Source of the DNA: Flavisolibacter longurius
Lineage (GTDB): Bacteria; Bacteroidota; Bacteroidia; Chitinophagales; Chitinophagaceae
Assembly: GCA_013327885.1 (NCBI GenBank)
Contig: JABUMY010000002.1
Location: 403,544 to 467,543, forward strand
DNA length: 64,000 bases
Reading direction: 5' to 3'
The notes beneath the pieces were generated by a model that saw nothing but the letters and a program-made list of their open reading frames with translations, was not told the origin of the DNA and searched no databases. Below are positions 49,462 to 58,038 of the stretch, piece after piece (the stretch's first letter is position 1; each line of letters starts with the position of its first letter). The position numbers and the translations under genes are program-made.

Positions 49462-52191
49462 ATGCAACGATATCTATCCGGTTTTTTCGCATTGCTTTTC
49501 GTGCTGATTGGCTCTTTTACGTTTGCGCAGGATACCTCAAACGTCACTTCAGTTGACCCGGATCTGTTAAACATCAACTCCAACCGAATACCAAAAGAAT
49601 ACACCATTCGCAACATTGCCGTTACCGGTTTAAGCACACTGGATACGGGCATTGTGCAATCCATTTCGGGATTGCTGCCCGGCGACAAGGTGTTGCTGCC
49701 TGGCGGCGAAGCGTTTTCAAGGGCCATAAACAACCTGTGGCGCCAACGCCTGTTTGCCAACGTGCAGATTTATGTAACCAGGGTAGAAGGCAACAATGTA
49801 GATATCGAGATCGCTGTGCAGGAACGGCCGCGTCTTGCCAATTTTAAAATCGTAGGCGCCACCAAAGGACAGGCCGAAGAGTTGCAGGGAAAGATTGGCC
49901 TGGCAAAATCCACCATCATCACCGAAAACATGAAGCGCAATGCCACGGAGGTGATCAAAAAATTCTTTGGCGAAAAAGGCTTTCTTAACACGCAGGTACG
50001 CATCGAAGAGCAGGCTGACCGCAGCCTGGCCAATTCCCGTTCGCTTACCTTTTATATCGATAAAGGTGAGAAAGTGCGCATCAGCGACGTAGTGTTTTAT
50101 GGCAACCAGGATGTTGCTTCCACCACGCTGAAAAAGAAGCTTTCCGATACAAAAGAAAAAAGCCGGTTTGATTTTTCACCCGATTCCATCCCCATGCCTT
50201 ACGGCGAGGTGGTACATCCTTCTTTGGGCGAATACCTGAGCAACTATGGCTTTTTGTATCCTACTAAAACAAAACAGTTCCTCGATCCGTACTTCCGTTT
50301 CCGTCCGTTCACCGGTGCCAAGTTTAATCAAACCAAGTACGATGAAAACAAAGAAAATGTACTGGCTTATTACAACTCGCTTGGCTACCGCGATGCACAG
50401 ATCGTAGACGACACCCTCACCTTCAATGCGGAAAAAAACCGGATGCAGGTGCACATTAAAGTAAAGGAAGGCCGTAAATATTATTTTGGCGACATTACCT
50501 GGAAGGGAAATACAAAATATCCCGATTCGGTGCTCACCGCCATCCTCAACATCAAAAAAGGCGATACTTATAATATAGACCTGCTGAACAAGCGCCTGGG
50601 TAAGCAACTGAGTCCCGAAGGCGGCGACATCAGCGGTTTGTACATGGATGAAGGTTACCTGTTCTTCCGGGTGGATCCCGTGGAAACGGCGGTGTACAAC
50701 GACACCATCGACTACGAGGTTCGTGTGACCGAAGGCCCGCAGGCCCGCATCCGCAACGTGAACATCACGGGTAACGATAAAACAAAAGACCACGTTATTC
50801 GCCGCGAACTGCGTACGGTTCCCGGTAACCTATTCAGCCGTTCGGACCTTATCCGCTCACAGCGGGAACTGGCGGCGCTCAACTATTTTAATCAGGAAAA
50901 GATCAACCCCAACGTAGTGCCTAACCAGGACGATGGTACGGTGGATATTACCTGGGAGCTGGAAGAAAAATCTTCTGACCAGTTGGAACTGTCTGCCGGT
51001 TTTGGTGGCGGTATTGGTTTCACCGGTACGCTGGGTGTTACCTTCAACAACTTCTCCATTAAAAACATTACCAAGAAAGAAGCCTGGGATCCACTTCCTA
51101 TGGGTGATGGTCAAAAGCTAAGCTTGCGCTACCAGTCGAACGGCCGTTATTATCGTTCGTACAACTTCTCGTTTACCGAACCTTGGCTGGGTGGCAAAAA
51201 GCGTAACTCGTTTACCATTGGTGCCAGCTCTACCAAGTTCTCCAATGCAGGCTATAACTATTTTACCGGCCGCATTGATACAAAAGCTGCCGATACCAGC
51301 TACCTGAAGGCAACAACGGTGTTTGTGTCGTTGGGCAAGCAGCTCAAGTGGCCCGATGATTATTTCAGCCTGATCTACTCGCTGAACTACACCCGCTACG
51401 ACATTATGAACTATGCGATCTTCCAGGGGTTAAATTCCGGAACATCCAACAACGTAAGCTTCCGTGTGGGTCTGCAGCGTTCTTCGGTTTTCGACCCGAC
51501 CTTCCCGCGGAGTGGTTCCAACATTTCAGCCACGGTGCAGTTCACACCTCCCTATTCTTCCTTTAATAAAGACCTGGCTACTTCTGCCAACCCGTATAAA
51601 AATCCGGAATACCACAAATGGCGCTTTTCCTCTGAGTGGTTTGTGCCCATCGGTAAACCAATGGGTGCCGAACGCAGCCGCCAGTTTGTGTTGAAGCTGG
51701 CCGCCAAGTATGGCTTTATGGGCCGTTACAACAAAAAGATCGACTTCTCGCCCTTCGAACGTTTCCAGTTGGGCGGCGATGGGTTGACCAACAACAACGG
51801 TATCCTGGGTTATGACATCATTGCCCTTCGTGGCTACCCGGTGTTTGACAACTCCGATCCAACGGTGAACAACCCTGATCAAACGAGCACCAACCGGTTC
51901 TTTACCATCTTTAATAAATACCAGTTGGAGCTGCGTTACCCCCTGGTGACAAGCCCGGCCAGCACCATCTATGCGCTGACCTTCTTTGATGCGGCCAACG
52001 GCTGGTTCAACTTTAAAGATTACAACCCCTTCCGCCTGCGTCGCAGTGTGGGTGTAGGTATGCGTTTCTTCCTGCCGATGTTTGGTCTCCTGGGCTTCGA
52101 CTATGGCGTAGGCCTGGATCGCATCGGGCCGGGATCGGGACTGAAGAATGCGTCCCGCTTTACCTTCATGCTGGGTGTAGAACCGGAATAA
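49462..52191 (+). CDS. bamA: Outer-membrane protein assembly factor BamA
   Basis: A 909-residue BamA, the central component that inserts outer-membrane beta-barrels. Signal peptide QRYLSGFFALLFVLIGSFTFAQ is followed by five POTRA-type repeats (about 45-470) and the 16-stranded barrel of the bacterial surface antigen family, ending FTFMLGVEPE. A segment GSTN-like loop and barrel motifs such as RGYPVFDN near residue 800 fit the family. Start is Met 49462; the alternative upstream frame lacks a signal. Two ompH/skp chaperone genes follow directly. Confidence 0.95.
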   Translation: MQRYLSGFFALLFVLIGSFTFAQDTSNVTSVDPDLLNINSNRIPKEYTIRNIAVTGLSTLDTGIVQSISGLLPGDKVLLPGGEAFSRAINNLWRQRLFANVQIYVTRVEGNNVDIEIAVQERPRLANFKIVGATKGQAEELQGKIGLAKSTIITENMKRNATEVIKKFFGEKGFLNTQVRIEEQADRSLANSRSLTFYIDKGEKVRISDVVFYGNQDVASTTLKKKLSDTKEKSRFDFSPDSIPMPYGEVVHPSLGEYLSNYGFLYPTKTKQFLDPYFRFRPFTGAKFNQTKYDENKENVLAYYNSLGYRDAQIVDDTLTFNAEKNRMQVHIKVKEGRKYYFGDITWKGNTKYPDSVLTAILNIKKGDTYNIDLLNKRLGKQLSPEGGDISGLYMDEGYLFFRVDPVETAVYNDTIDYEVRVTEGPQARIRNVNITGNDKTKDHVIRRELRTVPGNLFSRSDLIRSQRELAALNYFNQEKINPNVVPNQDDGTVDITWELEEKSSDQLELSAGFGGGIGFTGTLGVTFNNFSIKNITKKEAWDPLPMGDGQKLSLRYQSNGRYYRSYNFSFTEPWLGGKKRNSFTIGASSTKFSNAGYNYFTGRIDTKAADTSYLKATTVFVSLGKQLKWPDDYFSLIYSLNYTRYDIMNYAIFQGLNSGTSNNVSFRVGLQRSSVFDPTFPRSGSNISATVQFTPPYSSFNKDLATSANPYKNPEYHKWRFSSEWFVPIGKPMGAERSRQFVLKLAAKYGFMGRYNKKIDFSPFERFQLGGDGLTNNNGILGYDIIALRGYPVFDNSDPTVNNPDQTSTNRFFTIFNKYQLELRYPLVTSPASTIYALTFFDAANGWFNFKDYNPFRLRRSVGVGMRFFLPMFGLLGFDYGVGLDRIGPGSGLKNASRFTFMLGVEPE

Positions 52192-52201
52192 TAAATAATG
52201 C

Positions 52202-52229
52202 GTAGGGACACGCTACGGCGTGTCACTAC
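52202..52229. other. Hairpin after bamA
   Basis: A 12-bp stem with one mismatch (GTAGGGACACGC and GCGTGTCACTAC) and loop TACG, 10 bases past the bamA stop. The sequence resembles dispersed GTAGGGAC-type palindromes. It could act as a processing or attenuation site between bamA and ompH. Confidence 0.5.
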
Positions 52230-52327
52230 CTCTCACAAAACGTTTTAACGCGAAATTTTAATTTACTGCGTAAACAAACTGACCAATCGTTTATCTTAAT
52301 CGTCTTTCGTATATAAATCATATGCTG

Positions 52328-52840
52328 ATGAAAAAATTACTACTGCTTGCTGCAATCAGTTTATCGGTTGCCGCCACTACACAGGCACAGAAATATGCCA
52401 TCATCGACACCAAGTTTATCCTGGACAAAATGCCGGAATATAAAACGGCCCAAAAAAGCCTGGATGATATTGCCGCTACCTGGCAGAAAGAGATCGACCG
52501 CATGCAGCAGGAGCTTGACAAAATGTACAAGGACTTTGAGGCCGAGCAGGTGATGCTGAGCGATGACCTCAAAAAGAAACGCGAAGACCAGTTGTTTGTA
52601 AAAGAAAAAACACTTCGTGACCTGCAGCGCAGCCGCTTTGGCTTTGAAGGCGAGCTGTTTAAAAAGCGTCAGGAACTGATAAAGCCCGTACAGGACAAAG
52701 TTTATAACGCTGTGCAAAAATTGGCCGTGCAACGCGGATATGACTTTATATTGGATAAAAGTGAAGGGATAACGGTTATATTTGCCGACCCCAAACTCGA
52801 AAAAAGTGAAGACGTATTACGGGAACTGGGCGTAAAATAA
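52328..52840 (+). CDS. OmpH/Skp-family periplasmic chaperone, first copy
   Basis: A 170-residue OmpH/Skp protein. Signal peptide MKKLLLLAAISLSVAATTQAQ is followed by a short beta part (KYAIIDTKFILDKMPEY) and a long helical hairpin (about 45-130) of Glu/Lys/Gln-rich coiled coil, closing with YDFILDKSEGITVIFADP. The Skp chaperone holds unfolded outer-membrane proteins in the periplasm. ATG 52328 is preferred to ATG 52322, two codons earlier. It lies between bamA and a second copy. Confidence 0.9.
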   Translation: MKKLLLLAAISLSVAATTQAQKYAIIDTKFILDKMPEYKTAQKSLDDIAATWQKEIDRMQQELDKMYKDFEAEQVMLSDDLKKKREDQLFVKEKTLRDLQRSRFGFEGELFKKRQELIKPVQDKVYNAVQKLAVQRGYDFILDKSEGITVIFADPKLEKSEDVLRELGVK

Positions 52841-52911
52841 AAAAACTAAACGCAAACGCAGCGAATGCGCTGCCATAAGAATCTTAAAACAACACCACAA
52901 AAAAAACCTCA

Positions 52912-53493
52912 ATGAGCAAGATCAAAATGTTTTTCATGGCAGCCCTGTTTTTAGCCGGTGCCAGCCAGGTACAGGCCCAAAAATCGGGTTACATCAGTGT
53001 AGAGCAGGTTGTATACCTGATGCCTGAGGTAGGTAAGATCGACACTACCCTGCAGAAATTCCAAACCGACTCTCTGAACGCAGAATTCGCCTCCCTTGTA
53101 CAGGAATACCAATACAAAGACAGCATTCTGAATAAAACCGATACAACAAAGATCCCTGTTGCCGTAAAAAGACAACACCGTCAGGACCTGGAGCAGATCG
53201 CTTACCAGGTGCAGAACTGGCAGCAGATTTCGCAGAACGTAATGCAGAACAAGCAGCAGGAATTGCTGGCGCCTGTTTACCAAAAAGTAATGAAAGCCAT
53301 CAACGATGTGGCCAAAGAAAATAACTATTCGTTTGTTTACAACCAGGAAGTACTGCTGGTAGCGCCGCCAAGCGATAACTTGCTGCCACTGGTTGCTAAA
53401 AAACTGAACATTAAACTGCCTGCACAAGGTGCCCAGCCGCAAGCGGCCAACCAGGGTGGTGCAAGGCCAGCAGCGGGTAACCGTCGCCAGTAA
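52912..53493 (+). CDS. OmpH/Skp-family periplasmic chaperone, second copy
   Basis: A 193-residue OmpH/Skp paralogue with signal peptide (FMAALFLAGASQVQAQ). It keeps the family opening SGYISVEQVVYLMPEVGKID and a Gln-rich helical hairpin, then NNYSFVYNQEVLLVAPPSDNLL. The last 30 residues are an Ala/Gln/Pro-rich disordered tail. The first copy is 72 bases upstream. Two tandem skp-like genes next to bamA are common in Bacteroidota. Confidence 0.9.
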   Translation: MSKIKMFFMAALFLAGASQVQAQKSGYISVEQVVYLMPEVGKIDTTLQKFQTDSLNAEFASLVQEYQYKDSILNKTDTTKIPVAVKRQHRQDLEQIAYQVQNWQQISQNVMQNKQQELLAPVYQKVMKAINDVAKENNYSFVYNQEVLLVAPPSDNLLPLVAKKLNIKLPAQGAQPQAANQGGARPAAGNRRQ

Positions 53494-53520
53494 GCAAAAT
53501 TTTTAAAAGTGAATAAATAC

Positions 53521-53552
53521 GGTCCTGCCTTTTTAGGCGGGACCTCTTTTTT
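53521..53552 (+). terminator. Terminator after the second ompH gene
   Basis: A 9-bp stem with one G-T pair (GGTCCTGCC and GGCGGGACC), loop of T and A, followed by TCTTTTTT. It closes the bamA-ompH-ompH unit. Confidence 0.8.
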
Positions 53553-53558
53553 AGTACC

Positions 53559-53710
53559 GTTTACGAGTTCACAGTTTCTGTTTGCAGTTAGCTGTACGCT
53601 GTAAAAATTATGACCGGAAGCATCTAAAGAATGTAAGCAATGTTTTTTACTATTAGGCATGTTACCCCAACAACTGCAAACCGCGAACGGCAAGCCGTGA
53701 ACTTGTAAAC
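53559..53710. repeat. Inverted pair of octad-like arms, GTTTACGAGTTCAC class
   Basis: 53559-53572 and 53697-53710 match as reverse complements in 13 of 14 bases. More degenerate similarity extends inward (GTTTGCAG opposite CTGCAAAC). It lies between the ompH terminator and gmk. The class resembles the octads at 47583-47641. Confidence 0.6.
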
Positions 53711-53717
53711 TTTCTTC

Positions 53718-53725
53718 TACCTTCG
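53718..53725 (+). promoter_or_regulatory. -7-like element of the gmk promoter
   Basis: TACCTTCG, the same variant as before polA, 23 bases before ATG 53749. Confidence 0.45.
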
Positions 53726-53748
53726 CCGCTTACCTATTCTCTCCTGCT

Positions 53749-54327
53749 ATGACCATGAACATGCAGCAAAAGATCGTGATCATTACCGCACCGTCAGGCG
53801 CCGGCAAAACCAGCATTACCCGTTACCTGCTGAACAAGTATCCCGGTAAACTGGCCTTTTCGGTATCGGCCGCTACAAGGCAACCCAGGGGTGCCGAAAA
53901 AGATGGCGTAGATTATTATTTTATGAGCGAGGAAGAGTTTACCAACAAAATTCAGCACGAAGCTTTTGTGGAGTGGGAGATGGTGTACAAAGGAAAATAT
54001 TACGGTACGCTGAAGTCCGAGATACACCGCATCTGGAGCGAAGGCAAAGCACCAGTTTTGGATATTGATGTAAAAGGCGCCATTCATGTGCAGCAGCAAT
54101 ATCCCGGCACAACGCTTTCGCTGTTTATAGAACCGCCAACCGTAGAAGAGCTCAAGCGGCGGCTGTTGAGCCGCGGTACCGAAACGGAAGAATCACTTAA
54201 TACCCGCATCAGCAAAGCGGCCTACGAGATCTCGTTCAAAAACTCGTTTGATAAGATCATTGTCAATGCCGACCTGGAAACCGCCTGCAAAGAAGCGGAA
54301 GAAGCAATCCTGGCCTTTTTGCAATAG
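53749..54327 (+). CDS. gmk: Guanylate kinase
   Basis: A 192-residue guanylate kinase that converts GMP to GDP. The P-loop TAPSGAGKTSITR is at about 12-24. GMP-binding elements include SVSAATRQPRGAEKDGVDYYFMSEEEF (in parts) and WEMVYKGKYYGTLKSEI. The lid and adenine regions follow, ending with a short C-terminal helix. ATG 53749 or 53755 are both possible. Length is normal. It is monocistronic by spacing, with about 110 bases to the next gene. Confidence 0.97.
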   Translation: MTMNMQQKIVIITAPSGAGKTSITRYLLNKYPGKLAFSVSAATRQPRGAEKDGVDYYFMSEEEFTNKIQHEAFVEWEMVYKGKYYGTLKSEIHRIWSEGKAPVLDIDVKGAIHVQQQYPGTTLSLFIEPPTVEELKRRLLSRGTETEESLNTRISKAAYEISFKNSFDKIIVNADLETACKEAEEAILAFLQ

Positions 54328-54436
54328 GGCGGGCAAACCGGTAAGCGCTAAAAAACAAAAGGCTTGCACTACTTATGCCTGACGCCGATTTTCTTTTTGC
54401 AGCAATCATTTTGCCTTATCCTTTATCTTTAATCCA

Positions 54437-55693
54437 ATGGTAGAAATCAATATCATCGTGTGGTTTTTTGTTACCCTGTTGCTGATGGGATTTTTTGCCG
54501 GGGTGCAAATGGCATTTTACAGTGTTAACCGATTTAGCATTGAGTTGCGGAAAAAACAAGGCAACCCCGATGCCATCCTGCTTTCAAAATACTTTGAGAA
54601 CCCCGAGCTTTTCCTGAGCACCATGCTCATTGGCTTTACCATCTTCCTTGTTTGGTTTGCTCTTCTGTTCAATACCATTACGGAATACCTCTGGAATTTA
54701 GCCAACCTGCACAATGTAGGGGTACGTGTGTTTTTAGACATTGTGCTGGCAACTTTAATCGTGATGGTGCTGGGTGAGTTTGTGCCTAGGGCTATGTTTC
54801 GTGCCCACAGCAACATCATTCTTTCGCGGCTGGTGTGGCTTATCAATTTCATTCACATTATCCTGCAGCCCATTGCCCGCCTTTTCCTGGCCATGGCCGG
54901 CTGGACCCTGCAATACATCTTCAATATCAAGGTAAAGGAATCGAAAGAAGTGCTGCCACCCGGTACGCTGGAAACGCTGTTCCAGCAAAACGAAGGGCCC
55001 GACAACGATTCGGATGAAATGGATACGGAGCTCTTTGAAAATGCCCTGGAACTGCCAAGGGTAAAGATCCGCCAGTGCCTGGTACCGCGGAAAGAAGTGG
55101 TGGGGGTGGACGTTGCCTGCACCGTAGAAGAAGCCCGTCAGAAATTTATTGAGACAAAGCTGAGCAAACTGGTGGTGTATGACAAGACCATCGACAACAT
55201 TGTAGGCTATATTCACCAGCTCGACCTCTTTAAGCACCCTGCCTCTTTACAGGCCATTCTGCTGCCCATACCGGCCGTGCCCGAAAGCATGAGTGCCACG
55301 GACCTCATTGGCAAGTTCACCAAAGAGCGGAAAAGCATTGCCTGGGTAGTGGATGAATTTGGCGGCACTGCCGGCATTGTTACCATGGAAGATGTGCTGG
55401 AAGAGATCTTTGGCGAGATCCATGACGAATACGACAGCGAGGAATTTGTGGAGAAGCGCCTTTCTGAAAACGAATACATTTTCTCCGGCCGCCTGGAGCT
55501 GGATTATATTTCTGAAAAATATGATCTTGATTTTCCCGAGAACGAATCAGAGACGCTTTCCGGTTTTATCATCTCGCACCACGAAACCATTCCGCAGCAA
55601 AAAGAACGCATCATCATCGACGATTTTGAATTCGACATCCTGAGCGTAACCAATACAAGGATAGAGATGGTGAAGATGAAAGTGTTGAAGTAG
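54437..55693 (+). CDS. CorC/HlyC-type membrane protein (CNNM + CBS), GldE-like
   Basis: A 418-residue protein. The N-terminal CNNM (DUF21) membrane domain (about 1-160) has hydrophobic segments and GEFVPRAMFRAH. Tandem CBS domains follow (about 195-330; RVKIRQCLVPRKEVVGVDV and FGGTAGIVTMEDVLEEIFGEIHDEYD, in parts). A CorC_HlyC transporter-associated domain closes it (about 335-415). The family is linked to magnesium or other ion export, and in Bacteroidota one branch, GldE, is tied to gliding motility. Which branch is present cannot be settled by reading alone. Confidence 0.88.
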   Translation: MVEINIIVWFFVTLLLMGFFAGVQMAFYSVNRFSIELRKKQGNPDAILLSKYFENPELFLSTMLIGFTIFLVWFALLFNTITEYLWNLANLHNVGVRVFLDIVLATLIVMVLGEFVPRAMFRAHSNIILSRLVWLINFIHIILQPIARLFLAMAGWTLQYIFNIKVKESKEVLPPGTLETLFQQNEGPDNDSDEMDTELFENALELPRVKIRQCLVPRKEVVGVDVACTVEEARQKFIETKLSKLVVYDKTIDNIVGYIHQLDLFKHPASLQAILLPIPAVPESMSATDLIGKFTKERKSIAWVVDEFGGTAGIVTMEDVLEEIFGEIHDEYDSEEFVEKRLSENEYIFSGRLELDYISEKYDLDFPENESETLSGFIISHHETIPQQKERIIIDDFEFDILSVTNTRIEMVKMKVLK

Positions 55694-55697
55694 ATAA

Positions 55698-55798
55698 GTT
55701 AATAGGTTGATAAGTTGACAGGTTAACAGGTGGTGATGCGCATTGGAAATTGACGGGCCTACTTATTAACTTTTCAACGAATCTACTTGTCAACTTTC
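55698..55798. repeat. Paired heptad arms, GTTGATA class
   Basis: The left arm from 55698 (GTTAATA, GGTTGAT, AAGTTGA, CAGGTTA) starts 4 bases after the CorC-gene stop. The right arm about 55763-55798 (ATTAACT, TTTCAAC, CTTGTCA) is inverted and degenerate. The class matches 9157-9195. Confidence 0.6.
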
Positions 55799-55814
55799 CT
55801 TCCACCTATCTTTG
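55787..55814 (+). promoter_or_regulatory. Promoter of tatC
   Basis: TTG at 55787-55789, a 17-base spacer, then TATCTTTG (perfect TAnnTTTG) at 55807-55814, 15 bases before ATG 55830. The TTG lies within the right heptad arm, so the repeat and promoter overlap. Confidence 0.55.
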
Positions 55815-55829
55815 CTCCACTTTTTTAAA

Positions 55830-56687
55830 ATGGCATTATCATTTTTCCGGCGCGGACAAACCAGTGAAGAAAGGGCAGAAATGTCATTTGTTGATCATTT
55901 GGAGGTTCTCCGCGGACACCTGTTCCGAAGCGTACTGGCCGTTCTCGCCGGCGCCGTTGTGATTGCGATCTTCAAGGACTTTTTTGTAAAAAAGGTTTTG
56001 CTTGGTCCTACCCATCCCGATTTTCCCACCTATGGTGCAATCTGTAAAGTGGGCAAATGGCTGAACATGGAAGAAGCCCTTTGCATGAGCGGCGTGAACA
56101 TCCAGATGCAAAGCACCGGTGTGGCCACGCAGTTCAGCACGTTTATTTCCATTATGATGATCGGCGGCATTGTGATCGCCTTTCCTTATATCTTTTATGA
56201 ATTCTGGCGCTTTATAAAGCCAGCCCTTACCCGCAAGGAATTACAAAACACCCGTGGACTGATCTTTTGGGTGTCGTTTCTTTTTTTCCTGGGTGTGTTC
56301 TTTGGCTTTTTTGTGATCGCCCCTTATACCCTCAATTTCTTTGGCTCTTTCCAGTTGGATGAGAACATCGAAAACCGATGGACCATTGCCAGTTATTTTG
56401 ATACCATGATCCCGCTGATCCTGGGAACAGGACTGGCGTTTCAGCTTCCGTTGCTCATGATCCTCCTGGCGAAGATTGGCGTGGTGTCGGGCTCCTTTTT
56501 GCGAAAGCAACGTAAGTACGCCATTGTGATTATCCTTATCGTCGCGGCCATTATCACTCCTGGCCCCGATGTTATCAGCCAGATGACCGTTGCTGTTCCG
56601 CTCTACCTTCTTTTCGAGATCAGCATTGTGCTCACCCGCCGCATTGAAAAGCGGGAGCAGGAAGAAGAGGCGAAGGAGTGGAGCTGA
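55830..56687 (+). CDS. tatC: Sec-independent protein translocase TatC
   Basis: A 285-residue TatC, the core of the twin-arginine translocase that binds RR signal peptides. It opens with the conserved SFVDHLEVLRGHLFRSVLAVLAG (in parts). Membrane segments include FPYIFYEFWRFIKPALTRKE, a hallmark segment, and GTGLAFQLPLLMILLAKIGVV. A loop insertion between the first two spans is larger than in E. coli, as in other Bacteroidota. ATG 55830 is chosen over a TTG upstream, which lies in the promoter. No tatA or tatB gene is nearby. Confidence 0.95.
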   Translation: MALSFFRRGQTSEERAEMSFVDHLEVLRGHLFRSVLAVLAGAVVIAIFKDFFVKKVLLGPTHPDFPTYGAICKVGKWLNMEEALCMSGVNIQMQSTGVATQFSTFISIMMIGGIVIAFPYIFYEFWRFIKPALTRKELQNTRGLIFWVSFLFFLGVFFGFFVIAPYTLNFFGSFQLDENIENRWTIASYFDTMIPLILGTGLAFQLPLLMILLAKIGVVSGSFLRKQRKYAIVIILIVAAIITPGPDVISQMTVAVPLYLLFEISIVLTRRIEKREQEEEAKEWS

Positions 56688-56840
56688 GCGAATAGCGAGT
56701 GGTGAATGGCCAGTAGCGAGTAGCCTTTTTGTGCAAACGTTCTTATATAAACAAAACCTTCCTGGATAGCAGGGAGGTTTTGTTTTGTAAAGATGGCTTC
56801 TGTTAAGTGGCTACTCGCTACTCGCTATTGACTACTCGCT
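56687..56840. repeat. Paired heptad arms (AGCGAGT class) around a terminator
   Basis: The left arm 56687-56721 (AGCGAAT, AGCGAGT, GGTGAAT, GGCCAGT, AGCGAGT) begins on the last base of the tatC stop codon. The right arm 56813-56840 (ACTCGCT twice, ATTGACT, ACTCGCT) is inverted. A conventional terminator lies between them. Confidence 0.75.
56749..56785 (+). terminator. Terminator after tatC
   Basis: A 15-bp stem with one G-T pair (AACAAAACCTTCCTG and CAGGGAGGTTTTGTT) and a 5-base loop, enclosed by the heptad arms. Confidence 0.75.
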
Positions 56841-56956
56841 CCTCCATTAACCTTAATTAATAAAGCCCGTGTTAATCTCTCCCGTGGGAGCTTTCGTTAA
56901 CAACAAGCGGCGCTAAAATTGACGTTGGTAAAGCCTAAAACTGAAAGGACTTTGCC

Positions 56957-57904
56957 ATGAAAAACCACCTTTTATTTTTCTTCTTTTCTCTCTTTTTGTA
57001 CAGTACTGCATCTGCGCAAAACGGGCGGGTTGGGGCACACACCAGCATTACCAAATGGACGGTGCCCGCCAATAGCTTTTCGTCGGCATCGCTGGGAAAA
57101 CAAATTGCCGAACGCATTATTGATGCCATTGGCCTGCGCACCAATTTCGACATTCGGCCGGCTGCGATTGAAAATGCCGCCGCTGTCGTTTATGGCGGCA
57201 AGCGCTATGTTTTATACAATCCAACCTTTATCAATAACCTGATAAAAACCACGGGTACCGAGTGGGCCGCCATCAGTGTGCTGGCGCACGAAATTGGGCA
57301 TCATCTCAACGGGCACACGGTTTCTGCCCGGGGCAGTCAACCTGACCTGGAACTGGAGGCCGATGAATTTTCGGGTTTTGTGCTGCGCAAGATGGGTGCT
57401 AACCTTACTGAAGCGCAGGCCGCCATGCAAACGCTGGCGAGCAACAGGGCCAGTCGTACACACCCGGCCAAGTACGACCGGCTCACCGCAATTGAGCAAG
57501 GCTGGAGCCGTGCAGAAGAGCAAGTGGCCGGTCGTGCCACGGAACGCAAGGTTCCGGATGTTACAAGGCAGCGAACAGAACCCACGCTTCCGGGCCGTGA
57601 TGTGGCTGGAAATGCACCGGTAACAGCGCCTTCCCGCATGGTGCTGGATTCGCGTTATATTCTTGGCGATGTTTATTTCACCGCCGACCCTTCGAGTCGC
57701 TACCACGTCACCACCAACTACAACGTGGTAAAGGTGGGAGAAAAAGGATTGAATGTGCTGGGTAAGCTGGCCCGCCTCAAAAGCAATGCATTCCCGTACG
57801 TGATCTACGATGCGCAAAACACGCAATTGTTTGTGGACGCGGCAGGCAAGATCGTGAACCGCAACGGCAAACAGGTTGGCCTGCTGAAAAATCATCTTAG
57901 CTAA
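56957..57904 (+). CDS. M48-family metalloprotease, exported
   Basis: A 315-residue exported metalloprotease. Signal peptide KNHLLFFFFSLFLYSTASAQ is followed by an M48 catalytic domain with the zinc motif VLAHEIGHHLNGH (His111, Glu112, His115) and the likely third ligand in ELEADEFSGF. The C-terminal part (about 190-315) has no recognised domain but ends with a beta-rich segment. Such proteases often take part in outer-membrane quality control (BepA-like), which is inference here. A terminator directly follows. Confidence 0.9.
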   Translation: MKNHLLFFFFSLFLYSTASAQNGRVGAHTSITKWTVPANSFSSASLGKQIAERIIDAIGLRTNFDIRPAAIENAAAVVYGGKRYVLYNPTFINNLIKTTGTEWAAISVLAHEIGHHLNGHTVSARGSQPDLELEADEFSGFVLRKMGANLTEAQAAMQTLASNRASRTHPAKYDRLTAIEQGWSRAEEQVAGRATERKVPDVTRQRTEPTLPGRDVAGNAPVTAPSRMVLDSRYILGDVYFTADPSSRYHVTTNYNVVKVGEKGLNVLGKLARLKSNAFPYVIYDAQNTQLFVDAAGKIVNRNGKQVGLLKNHLS

Positions 57905-57914
57905 TACACCTGCG

Positions 57915-57947
57915 AAAAAAGTCCCGCCTTGAAGCGGGACTTTTTTT
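57915..57947 (+). terminator. Terminator after the M48 protease gene
   Basis: A perfect 13-bp stem (AAAAAAGTCCCGC and GCGGGACTTTTTT) with a 6-base loop and T tail. Confidence 0.9.
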
Positions 57948-58001
57948 ATAGCTGCATGTTACGTGAATAGGCCTTTTCAAATGCCAATCACAATTTTAGT
58001 T

Positions 58002-58029
58002 GCTTATTGCCTATTGTTTATTGTCAATT
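58002..58029. repeat. Heptad arm, GCCTATT class
   Basis: Four units (GCTTATT, GCCTATT, GTTTATT, GTCAATT) ending 9 bases before the stop of the proline-rich gene. No clear inverted partner. Confidence 0.5.
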
Positions 58030-58038
58030 GCCCTCTCC

